Source of the DNA: SIG607 sp045648445
GTDB lineage: Bacteria > Bacillota > Clostridia > Oscillospirales > Acutalibacteraceae
Length of the DNA: 17,811 bases
Reading direction: 5' to 3'
Assembly: GCA_045648445.1 (NCBI GenBank)
Contig: JAZRNY010000042.1
Coordinates: 1-17,811, forward strand
This document shows, one piece after another, positions 1-5,857 of the stretch (position 1 is the first letter of the stretch; each line of letters begins with the position of its first letter). Under the pieces are notes generated by a model that saw nothing but the letters and a program-made list of their open reading frames with translations, searched no databases and had not been told where the DNA came from. Position numbers and translations under genes: made by a program.

Positions 1-3
1 ACC

Positions 4-98
4 GTTGATGATATACAACTTCTTACGAAGTTGATGATATGCAATTCCTTGCGGAATTGATGCAATAAGGGCGAAGTCCGTCATTCCCCGAAGGGATA
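4..98. repeat. Modular intergenic hairpin array (left edge, incomplete)
   Basis: Two perfect 7-bp hairpins stand in tandem: 16-33 (CAACTTC, TTAC loop, GAAGTTG) and 42-59 (CAATTCC, TTGC loop, GGAATTG). Each is preceded by the same spacer, GTTGATGATAT, at 4-14 and 30-40. They are followed by a small hairpin at 70-82 (GGCG, AAGTC, CGTC) and a third at 85-96 (TCCC, CGAA, GGGA). Read on the minus strand, the loops become GTAA, GCAA and TTCG, which are GNRA and UUCG types favoured in folded RNA. The array probably continues left of the window. This looks like a dispersed, modular intergenic repeat of the REP/MITE kind. The function is unknown, and copy number cannot be judged from one window. Confidence 0.6.
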
Positions 99-111
99 TA
101 CACGCTCCGCA

Positions 112-140
112 TTGATTTATTTCCGCTTTTATGCTATAAT
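112..140 (+). promoter_or_regulatory. Sigma-A promoter of the small membrane protein gene
   Basis: The -35 box is TTGATT (112-117) and the -10 box is TATAAT (135-140), with a 17-bp spacer and a TGC extension just upstream of the -10. This is close to consensus. The predicted transcript start near 147 leaves only a short leader before the start codon at 160. Confidence 0.8.
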
Positions 141-159
141 ATACCAAGGCGGTGGTTGC

Positions 160-690
160 ATGCAAAAAGAAATATTGACTATTGATAGCATTAAAAAAGA
201 CATACATAATGAAATCAAAGATAGTTATATCAGACTTGCTATCTTCTCTGCATTTTTCCTTGTTATGCTTGTTATATTCTTGGCTATCCCTGATTCAAAT
301 GTATTGTTTCTTATTTATAAATTGTTTTTCGGTTTCGGGGTATTGGTCTTTCTGTTGCTCTTAACAACTCAAATAAAAGATTTAGCAATGCTTTACAAAA
401 ATCTTAAAAACAAAAAATGTATTGTGAAAGATAAATTGATTAGCGCAGAAATCCAAGAGGATTTATATGGAAAAGCGTATGTTAAAACATATCATTTGAA
501 TTTTTCGGGATATGGTGAATATGTTATACACGCCGAGAACTACAAGTGGAGTTCAACTTTCTCAATGAGTGCAGAAGGTGTGTATAATTACTCAGATAGC
601 GGTGATGAATTTTATTTAGTGCTTTCTAAACCGCATACAGGTAAAATTCTTTTTGCTTATAATACTAAAATGTTTGAATTTGAAGAATAA
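160..690 (+). CDS. Small two-helix membrane protein of unknown function
   Basis: A 176-residue protein I do not recognise. Residues 1-23 are charged. Two strongly hydrophobic segments at about 24-43 and 48-70 form a transmembrane hairpin. The remaining 105 residues are soluble, rich in aromatic residues and likely beta-structured, with a YNYSDSGDEFYL stretch near 142-153. There is no cleavable signal or lipobox, so the protein probably sits in the membrane with its C-terminal domain in the cytoplasm, although topology is not certain. The start at 160 is preferred because AAGGCGGTGG lies just upstream. An upstream in-frame TTG at 112 falls inside the -35 promoter box and cannot be used. The gene has its own promoter and a terminator at 750-790, so it is a single-gene unit. 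Confidence 0.8.
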   Translation: MQKEILTIDSIKKDIHNEIKDSYIRLAIFSAFFLVMLVIFLAIPDSNVLFLIYKLFFGFGVLVFLLLLTTQIKDLAMLYKNLKNKKCIVKDKLISAEIQEDLYGKAYVKTYHLNFSGYGEYVIHAENYKWSSTFSMSAEGVYNYSDSGDEFYLVLSKPHTGKILFAYNTKMFEFEE

Positions 691-748
691 ACTTATATTT
701 TAAAGAAAATCAGGTTTTTAGACCGGTTCCATTTTGAGTGTCGGTCCC

Positions 749-821
749 AAAAATCCCGAATGCGTAAGCGTTCGGGATTTTACTTTTTCACTCTTCACTA
801 AACCTCGCATTCGGGATTTTT
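749..821. repeat. Perfect 16-bp inverted repeat overlapping the terminator
   Basis: AAAAATCCCGAATGCG at 749-764 is exactly complementary to CGCATTCGGGATTTTT at 806-821. The nearer terminator arm at 768-781 is an imperfect copy of the second arm, so three arms compete and the two hairpins are mutually exclusive. Confidence 0.8.
750..790 (+). terminator. Rho-independent terminator with GTAA tetraloop
   Basis: A 14-bp stem (750-763 with 768-781, one T-G wobble) closes on the tetraloop GTAA. A-rich and T-rich flanks make it potentially bidirectional, and a T run follows at 784-788. It ends the membrane-protein transcript. The left arm can instead pair perfectly with a more distant arm at 806-821. 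Confidence 0.75.
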
Positions 822-896
822 ATGAAGTAAGAAGTAATAAGGAAGAGGTAATATATTTACGTCAAATAATCCTTATCATTTTACTTTTACCTCGTA

Positions 897-925
897 TTGA
901 CTTTTGTTTAATCCGATGCTATAAT
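897..925 (+). promoter_or_regulatory. Sigma-A promoter of the GH20 gene
   Basis: The -35 box TTGACT (897-902) and -10 box TATAAT (920-925) are 17 bp apart, with a TGC extension at 917-919. The predicted start is near 932, which puts the AGGAG ribosome binding site (941-945) close to the 5' end of the transcript. Confidence 0.8.
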
Positions 926-951
926 TACAAAAAATTGGCTAGGAGTTTTTT

Positions 952-2568
952 ATGGCTATTTTTAAGAGAAGATGGTTTATGTGGGATACTGCTCGTCAGC
1001 GTCGTTTTGACCGTAAAGAATTTTTAATGGTGGCAACCAAGTTGAGCGAACTTGGCTATAACGGAATTGGACTTTATTTGGAAGGCGCTTTTGAACTTAA
1101 GTGTCTTGGTGGCGGCATTTTGCGTAAAGGCGTAATGACTCACGAGGATGCAGTATGGGCTAAGGAAAAATGTGAAGAATTAGGCCTTTATCTTTTCCCG
1201 ATGACCAACGTTGTAGGTCATATGGAACATTTTATGCGTCAGGAACGTTTTAAATATTTGTGTAAGGATGATAATACCAGAAGCACTAATATTGCTTTTA
1301 CAAAACCCGAGGCTGAAGAATTTGTTCTTAAAATAATTTATGAATATCTCGAAGCTTTTGATACCGATTATATTCATATCGGTGGCGATGAAGCTGACCT
1401 TAACGATAAGACACGTCCTCTTTATGCAGATTTCCTTGCCGGTCTTTGCGATAAACTTATTGCAGACGGCATAAAAACTGCTATCTGGAACGACCTTTTG
1501 TGCGCTCACAGAGAACTTGTGGCGCCTTTTAACCGCGACGTTGAAATTTTTGATTGGCATTATTACGGTCACCGCACTCAAAGTTTAGAATATTTTATTA
1601 ATGAGGGCTTTAAAACTGTTGTGGCTTGTCCCAGTGATAATTCATGGAACGGTTTCTGCGCTCATCAGTATATGAGACCGTGGCGTACCGACGAAGACCT
1701 TATTCCTGTTACTCCTGACGAGGTTGAAGCGTTGTTCGTTGATATGGCAAAAGTTGGTGATCCCGAAAATCTTTGCGGTATGCTTGCTCACTGGGAAGAT
1801 TATAATGGTAGAGATTTATGGGGACAGTGGTCTGCTTTTGCACGTGCAGGTCTTTATATGAGTGGCAATTTTGAGGCAAGCACTCAAGATGACGAAAAAA
1901 TTGAACTTGCGCTTTTTGGTAGAATTACTCCTTATACAAAGATAATGCACATAATTCAGGATGAAGTTCATGCCGCTTTTTATCCGAATTTTAAGCATCA
2001 AGGTCACGTTGGTCAAACTATACCTATGCTGTATCATAAAAATTCATTTGTTGAAAAGGGTTCTGAGTTTATTTTAAGAGAGGTTGACTTACTACCGGAT
2101 GTAGTTGAACCGTTAAACAAAATCGAAAAACTGCTTTCCGAATGGAATACTGAAAACGATTTTGAACTTTATTGCAAAACCTATCTTGTTTCGGTGGTAG
2201 ATTTTATAAAATCTACTATCACCTTAACTTCTGCCTTGTCTAAATGTAATGCTTTATATACACAGGCTGCAAAAATACAGTTTAGTGATAACAAAAAGGC
2301 AAGAGAATTGGTGCTAAAATTTGCCGAAGGTTTTGCAGATACAACAAAGAGTATAAAGCAGTATAAAGTTACTTTGGGTGAGTTTATTGACCTTGCTCCT
2401 CATATTGCCAATGACCTTGACAAATTAGATAACAGCATAGAATATACCGAGAGAATTTACGCATTTTTGTCTGATTTTGCTTCTTCTGATGATTTTGCAG
2501 AAATACCTCTTCCGAACTTCAATTTTGTTGTAGATTATGCTGTTGACAAAAGAGTAATAGCACGATAA
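952..2568 (+). CDS. Glycoside hydrolase family 20-type beta-N-acetylhexosaminidase
   Basis: A 538-residue protein whose first ~350 residues look like a GH20 TIM barrel. The hallmark is HIGGDEADL at 142-150, where D146 and E147 match the Asp-Glu catalytic pair used for substrate-assisted hydrolysis of terminal beta-linked N-acetylhexosamines. Aromatic segments such as IWNDLL (178-183), FDWHYYGH (200-207) and LWGQW are typical of the sugar pocket. The barrel starts almost at residue 1, so the N-terminal domain of larger GH20 enzymes is missing. The last ~190 residues look helical and I assign them no function. No signal peptide is visible, so it likely acts in the cytoplasm on imported amino-sugar oligosaccharides. 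The start is fixed by AGGAG six bases upstream. It forms a single-gene unit between its promoter and a strong terminator. Family assignment is fairly sure; exact substrate is inferred. Confidence 0.8.
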   Translation: MAIFKRRWFMWDTARQRRFDRKEFLMVATKLSELGYNGIGLYLEGAFELKCLGGGILRKGVMTHEDAVWAKEKCEELGLYLFPMTNVVGHMEHFMRQERFKYLCKDDNTRSTNIAFTKPEAEEFVLKIIYEYLEAFDTDYIHIGGDEADLNDKTRPLYADFLAGLCDKLIADGIKTAIWNDLLCAHRELVAPFNRDVEIFDWHYYGHRTQSLEYFINEGFKTVVACPSDNSWNGFCAHQYMRPWRTDEDLIPVTPDEVEALFVDMAKVGDPENLCGMLAHWEDYNGRDLWGQWSAFARAGLYMSGNFEASTQDDEKIELALFGRITPYTKIMHIIQDEVHAAFYPNFKHQGHVGQTIPMLYHKNSFVEKGSEFILREVDLLPDVVEPLNKIEKLLSEWNTENDFELYCKTYLVSVVDFIKSTITLTSALSKCNALYTQAAKIQFSDNKKARELVLKFAEGFADTTKSIKQYKVTLGEFIDLAPHIANDLDKLDNSIEYTERIYAFLSDFASSDDFAEIPLPNFNFVVDYAVDKRVIAR

Positions 2569-2580
2569 AGTTATTAACCT

Positions 2581-2637
2581 CAAAAAGCACTTCTTGGGAG
2601 ACACTTCGTAAAGAAGTTTCTCCCAATTTTCTTTTTG
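2581..2637 (+). terminator. Rho-independent terminator after the GH20 gene
   Basis: A long stem is built from TTGGGAGA (2594-2601) with TCTCCCAA (2619-2626), then one C-T mismatch and ACTTC/GAAGT around a GTAAA loop. An outer CAAAAAG/CTTTTTG pairing (2581-2587 with 2631-2637) gives the A/T tails. Confidence 0.85.
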
Positions 2638-2647
2638 CATAGAAATA

Positions 2648-2709
2648 GACACTTTCTACAGATAAGTGTCATAGTGGGTTACATACTTTGAATTATACCC
2701 ATCTCAAAG
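2648..2709. promoter_or_regulatory. Two dyads upstream of the dehydrogenase promoter, possible operators
   Basis: GACACTT (2648-2654) and AAGTGTC (2664-2670) form a perfect 7-bp dyad with a 9-base centre. CTTTGA (2686-2691) and TCAAAG (2704-2709) form a 6-bp dyad with a 12-base centre. Both lie upstream of the -35 box at 2735, where activators or repressors often bind. No known operator consensus was recognised. Confidence 0.3.
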
Positions 2710-2734
2710 ATAAATATAATGAGTGATATTTTTG

Positions 2735-2762
2735 TTGACAAAATCTTAAAATATGTTATAAT
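2735..2762 (+). promoter_or_regulatory. Strong sigma-A promoter of the dehydrogenase unit
   Basis: Consensus -35 TTGACA (2735-2740) and consensus -10 TATAAT (2757-2762) are separated by 16 bp, with a TGT extension at 2754-2756. Predicted transcription starts near 2769, leaving a leader of about 65 nt before the start codon at 2834. Confidence 0.85.
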
Positions 2763-2776
2763 ATTTCTAGGAGTTA

Positions 2777-2814
2777 ATGGTGCACTTATTCTCAAATGGA
2801 TAGGTGCATTTTTT
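2777..2814 (+). promoter_or_regulatory. Leader hairpin with T run, attenuator-like, overlapping an 8-codon mini-ORF
   Basis: Bases 2781-2791 pair with 2798-2808 (11 bp, two G-T wobbles, loop TCAAAT), followed directly by six T residues at 2809-2814. This is the shape of an intrinsic terminator placed between promoter and gene. An ATG at 2777 opens an 8-codon frame (MVHLFSNG) ending at TAG 2801-2803 inside the right arm, with AGGAG at 2769-2773. The spacing from that site to the ATG is tight (3 bases) and would suit the in-frame GTG at 2780 better. Translation of the mini-ORF would open the hairpin. Attenuation is an inference. Confidence 0.45.
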
Positions 2815-2833
2815 ATTAAACGGAGGTAGAAAA

Positions 2834-3946
2834 ATGGCTAAAACAAATATAGTTGATTGGAAAACGATTACCGATTTCGTGATTGATGCGTTTGTTGGTT
2901 ACGGAATCCCCAGAGCAGATGCAGAAATTTGCGCTGACGTGTTGCTTGAGTCTGATAAAAGAGGTATTGAATCTCACGGTGTAAACCGCTTTAAACCCGT
3001 TTATCTTGACAGAATTAAGGCAGGCATTCAGAATGCAGTTACCGAAATTGAAATTATAAAAGAAACTCCAACCACCGCAGTAATTGACGGTCATCACGGT
3101 ATGGGACAGGTTATCGGCCATAAGGCAATGAGTATGGCTATTGCAAAAGCCAAAGAATACGGTATGGGTATGGTAGTTGTACGTAATTCTTGTCACTACG
3201 GTATTGCAGGTTATTATTCTTCAATGGCAACAAAGGCAGGCTGTATCGGTATGACCGGTACTAATGCGCGTCCTTCCGTAGCCCCAACACACGGTGTTGA
3301 AGGTATGTTTGGTACAAACCCGTTTACTATCGGTGTTCCTACCGACGAAGCATTTGACTTTAACTTTGACTGCGCAACCTCTATTACACAAAACGGTAAG
3401 GTTGAATACTATGAGCGTATTGGCGAAGACGTTCATCCCGGTACTATTATTGCCGACGACGGCTCTGCTGTTGAAGGTGATGCAGGCGTTGCTCTTAAGA
3501 AGATAAGAAACGGTACTGCTGCTCTTACTACCTTAGGTGGTATCGGTGAAGACCTCGGCGGTTATAAGGGATACGGCTTTGCTTTAGCTGTTGAATTTTT
3601 CTCTTCAATTCTTCAGGACGGCGCTTACGGTAAGGCTCTTGACGGTAAGGACGAAAACGGTAATATACGTCCTTATCAACTTGGTCATTGGTTTATCGCT
3701 ATTGATACCGATCACTTTATGGGTGAGGATATTGCTCGTAAAAAGGCAGGCGAGATCACCCGTAGTATGAGAGCTTCCAAAAAAGCACCCGGCGCTGAAA
3801 GAATCTATACTGCAGGTGAAAAGGAATATGAAATTCGCCTTGCACGTAAAGACGGTGTGCCGATTAATGAATCCGTTCAAAAAGAAATCATTGCTGTTCG
3901 TGATGAATTAGGTCTTACACAGTACAAATTCCCTTGGGAAGAATAA
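2834..3946 (+). CDS. Malate/L-lactate dehydrogenase family (Ldh_2) NAD(P)-dependent oxidoreductase
   Basis: A 370-residue protein of the Ldh_2 family, which includes YiaK, AllD and sulfolactate dehydrogenases and is unrelated to classical Rossmann-fold LDH. Family signatures are visible: ESHGVNRF at 46-53, with H48 at the position proposed as the catalytic acid/base; GHHGMGQVIGHKAM near 86-99; NSCHYGIAGYY at 118-128; the GTNP loop at 160-163; and DCATS at 179-183. It is expected to reduce a 2-oxo acid or oxidise a 2-hydroxy acid in the cytoplasm. The substrate cannot be told from sequence and the neighbours give no pathway. Length is normal. The start at 2834 follows GGAGG (2822-2826) by seven bases; an upstream GTG at 2804 lies inside the leader hairpin and is rejected. 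It is probably cotranscribed with the lipoprotein gene 39 nt downstream, since no terminator lies between. Confidence 0.85.
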   Translation: MAKTNIVDWKTITDFVIDAFVGYGIPRADAEICADVLLESDKRGIESHGVNRFKPVYLDRIKAGIQNAVTEIEIIKETPTTAVIDGHHGMGQVIGHKAMSMAIAKAKEYGMGMVVVRNSCHYGIAGYYSSMATKAGCIGMTGTNARPSVAPTHGVEGMFGTNPFTIGVPTDEAFDFNFDCATSITQNGKVEYYERIGEDVHPGTIIADDGSAVEGDAGVALKKIRNGTAALTTLGGIGEDLGGYKGYGFALAVEFFSSILQDGAYGKALDGKDENGNIRPYQLGHWFIAIDTDHFMGEDIARKKAGEITRSMRASKKAPGAERIYTAGEKEYEIRLARKDGVPINESVQKEIIAVRDELGLTQYKFPWEE

Positions 3947-3985
3947 TCGCTTAAAAGAGATGGTACGCACTGGAGGAGAAATAAA

Positions 3986-4552
3986 ATGAAAAGGATATTT
4001 GCTTTTTTACTTGTTCTTATTTTCGCTTTTTCTCTTGGTTCTTGCAAAATGCGTCCGTTAAATAATGAAATAAAGGTTGATTTTAATGCGCAGTATATCA
4101 GAACAGGTGCCTACGCAGAAATAGACTATTATCCTATTTTGGCGGTTTTGCGGTCAAAATCAGAACTAGAAGACTATTATAGTGCTAATAAAAATAGTTT
4201 TAATCTTGAACGCAGAACTATAAAAGAAAATTACGTAAATCAAACGATTGGCTTTCTTGATGCTGTAGATAAATATGATGAGGAATTTTTTAAGGAAAAT
4301 ACTCTTTTGCTCGTTGTGTTCGAGGAAACAAGCGGTTCTATTACGCATAGGGTGGATAACTTTAAAATTAACGCTGACGGTAAATTTTGTGTAGAAATCA
4401 TCTCAGACGTACCTTTTATGTGCGATGATGCTATAGAGAATTGGCACCTTATAATTGAAGTTTCAAAAGAATCTGCACCTAAAGATTATGAAGATATATT
4501 AATTTATAAGGATAACAAACTAATTAATGATGAAAGCAACCATAACCATTAA
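3986..4552 (+). CDS. Predicted lipoprotein, function unknown
   Basis: A 188-residue protein with a classic lipoprotein signal. A KR-containing start is followed by a hydrophobic segment (residues 4-16) and the lipobox LGSC, with C20 as the lipidated cysteine. The mature protein should therefore sit on the outer face of the membrane. The ~168-residue mature part contains mixed charged and beta-prone segments and I recognise no domain. The C-terminus ends in an NHNH stretch. A good AGGAG precedes the ATG. The 39-nt gap after the dehydrogenase and the terminator at 4560-4595 suggest a two-gene transcript, but a functional link between a cytoplasmic oxidoreductase and a surface lipoprotein is not evident. 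Confidence 0.8.
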   Translation: MKRIFAFLLVLIFAFSLGSCKMRPLNNEIKVDFNAQYIRTGAYAEIDYYPILAVLRSKSELEDYYSANKNSFNLERRTIKENYVNQTIGFLDAVDKYDEEFFKENTLLLVVFEETSGSITHRVDNFKINADGKFCVEIISDVPFMCDDAIENWHLIIEVSKESAPKDYEDILIYKDNKLINDESNHNH

Positions 4553-4559
4553 CCTATTA

Positions 4560-4595
4560 GAGGCGCACTCCGTAAGGAAGTGTGCCTCAGTTTTA
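4560..4595 (+). terminator. Terminator-like hairpin after the lipoprotein gene
   Basis: GAGGC pairs with GCCTC, then a G-T wobble, CACT/AGTG and CC/GG around a GTAA loop (4560-4588, one bulged A). A short T run follows (4591-4594). The weak T tract makes it a less certain terminator than the others here. Confidence 0.65.
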
Positions 4596-4605
4596 TTCGC
4601 GGGTG

Positions 4606-4653
4606 GCGAGTTATTTCGCTTCGCAGTAATATTACGCCTTGCTAATATTACTG
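4606..4653. repeat. Tandem hairpins upstream of the acetyltransferase gene
   Basis: A small GCGA/TCGC hairpin (4606-4619) is followed by a perfect 11-bp inverted repeat: CAGTAATATTA (4624-4634), an 8-base centre, and TAATATTACTG (4643-4653). It carries no T tail on the + strand, so it is not an obvious terminator. It may be another dispersed intergenic repeat or an operator next to the promoter. Confidence 0.65.
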
Positions 4654-4667
4654 TGATATGATAAAAT
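4640..4667 (+). promoter_or_regulatory. Possible promoter for elaA and the HD gene
   Basis: TTGCTA (4640-4645) and TAAAAT (4662-4667) are 16 bp apart. An overlapping TGA-TATGAT (4654-4662) could act as an extended -10 instead. The -35 candidate lies in the centre and right arm of the 11-bp inverted repeat, so a protein binding that repeat would be expected to affect transcription. The match is only moderate. Confidence 0.4.
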
Positions 4668-4693
4668 AATTAAAACGCTTTTGGAGTAATAAA

Positions 4694-5131
4694 ATGAATT
4701 TGGTTATTAAAAATTTTGATGAGCTTGACCGTTTGGAATTATATGAGATTTTACGCGCACGTTCTCAGGTATTTATAGTGGAAGAAAAAATGAACTGTCA
4801 GGATATGGACTACATTGATTTTTACAGTAGACATTATTTTCTTGAGGATAACGGCAAAGTGTACTCATATATGCGAGTTTATTTCGAAAATGATAACAAA
4901 GATTACGTAAAAATCGGACGAGTACTAAGCGTTGAACGCAACAAAGGTCTTGGCAGAAAACTGTTTGAGAGCAGTGTTCCTGATATTAAAGAATTTTTTG
5001 GTGTAGATAAAATTATTTTACATTCGCAAAAACATGCTTTGGGTTTTTATGAAAAATTGGGCTTTAAAGCAGTGTCAGACGAGTATTTGGAAGAGGGCGT
5101 AGCTCACGTCACAATGGAACTTTTATTATAG
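4694..5131 (+). CDS. elaA: ElaA-type GNAT N-acetyltransferase
   Basis: A 145-residue GNAT-fold protein resembling ElaA. Visible features are RSQVFIVEEKMNCQDMD (residues 23-39), which corresponds to the N-terminal R-x-x-VF-V-E-Q region; IGRVLSVERNKGLGRKL (74-90), holding the acetyl-CoA pyrophosphate loop R82-x-x-G85-x-G87; and the C-terminal FYEKLGF (118-124) followed by EEGVAHVTM. It should transfer an acetyl group from acetyl-CoA to an amine, but the acceptor is unknown for most ElaA proteins. Length is normal. The ribosome binding site is weak (TTTGGAG, then TAATAAA). Its TAG stop overlaps the AGGAG that serves the HD gene nine bases on, so the two are translationally linked. Confidence 0.8.
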   Translation: MNLVIKNFDELDRLELYEILRARSQVFIVEEKMNCQDMDYIDFYSRHYFLEDNGKVYSYMRVYFENDNKDYVKIGRVLSVERNKGLGRKLFESSVPDIKEFFGVDKIILHSQKHALGFYEKLGFKAVSDEYLEEGVAHVTMELLL

Positions 5132-5140
5132 GAGTACAAT

Positions 5141-5725
5141 ATGGATGAACGTTTAAAAAAGCAGCTTGAATTTTCTTTGGAAATAGACAAAGAAAAAAAC
5201 ATATTCAGACAAACTCATATAACGGGTCTTGTGCGAAAAGAAAATGACGCTGAACATGCGTGGCATATGGCTTTAATGGCGTATCTTTTAAGAGAATACA
5301 GCAACAGTGATATAGATATTTTAAAGGTTATTTTAATGTGTCTTATTCACGATATCGTTGAAATTGATGCAGGGGATACCTACGCTTACGATAATGTTAA
5401 TCTCGAAACGCAAAAGCAACGTGAAGAAATGGCAAAAGAACGCATTTTTTCACTTCTTCCTGCGGAACAAAAGGCTGAAATGATAGCGCTTTTTGATGAG
5501 TTTGAAGATAACGTTACTCCTGAAGCAAATTTTGCTCACGCTATGGATAATTTGCAGCCTCTTATTCTAAATGACAGCAATAACGGCGCTGATTGGCGAG
5601 AACACGGAATTTTTGCCGATCAGGTTTATAAAAGGCAAATAAATACCAAAAAAGGTTCTGAATCGCTTTATGAAATAACTGAGCAAATTATTAAGGAAAA
5701 CATTAAAAAAGGAAATCTTAAATAA
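5141..5725 (+). CDS. HD-domain phosphohydrolase, YfbR/HDDC2-like 5'-deoxynucleotidase
   Basis: A 194-residue protein with a compact HD fold. NDAEHAWHMALMA (35-47) supplies H39, LIHDIVEIDAGD (68-79) supplies the H70-D71 pair plus E74 and D77, and AMDNLQPL (134-141) supplies D136. H39, H70, D71 and D136 match the four metal ligands of this family, and the EID segment matches the YfbR/HDDC2 branch known for hydrolysing deoxynucleoside 5'-monophosphates. No signal or membrane segment is visible, so it is cytoplasmic. It likely helps balance nucleotide pools; the exact substrate is inferred. It is the second gene of a two-gene unit with elaA and is closed by a strong terminator. Confidence 0.8.
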   Translation: MDERLKKQLEFSLEIDKEKNIFRQTHITGLVRKENDAEHAWHMALMAYLLREYSNSDIDILKVILMCLIHDIVEIDAGDTYAYDNVNLETQKQREEMAKERIFSLLPAEQKAEMIALFDEFEDNVTPEANFAHAMDNLQPLILNDSNNGADWREHGIFADQVYKRQINTKKGSESLYEITEQIIKENIKKGNLK

Positions 5726-5763
5726 ATAAAAAACACATATATTGTGTGATTATATGTAAAATA

Positions 5764-5806
5764 ACACCTTGTTTTTGATTTATATAAAAAACGGGGTGTA
5801 TTTTTA
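5764..5806 (+). terminator. Rho-independent terminator after the HD gene
   Basis: A 13-bp stem pairs 5764-5776 with 5787-5799 (two T-G wobbles), with a 10-base loop, followed by ATTTTTATTTA. Confidence 0.8.
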
Positions 5807-5815
5807 TTTAATTTG

Positions 5816-5824
5816 TGTTATACT
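5816..5824 (+). promoter_or_regulatory. Extended -10 promoter of the beta-helix gene
   Basis: TGT-TATACT is a good extended -10 box. No convincing -35 is present; the region that would hold it overlaps the end of the preceding terminator. The predicted start is near 5831, giving a short leader with AAGGATAAGGTG before the gene. Confidence 0.5.
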
Positions 5825-5857
5825 CAGCATATAAAATAAAAGGATAAGGTGATTTAT

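Noticed and set aside
4..59. CRISPR-like repeats
   Set aside because: Only two repeat units with hairpin inserts rather than uniform-length unique spacers, and no cas genes nearby.
112..159. Upstream TTG extension of the first gene
   Set aside because: It lies within the -35 box of a near-consensus promoter, so it would not be in the mRNA. The ATG at 160 has a good ribosome binding site.
734..1027. 97-codon + strand frame from a TTG start
   Set aside because: It runs through the terminator and the inverted repeat, crosses the GH20 promoter and overlaps the GH20 coding region, with no ribosome binding site.
1180..1581. 133-codon minus-strand frame opposite the GH20 gene
   Set aside because: The + strand here encodes the GH20 catalytic core with clear motifs. 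The minus frame has no recognisable domain or start signal.
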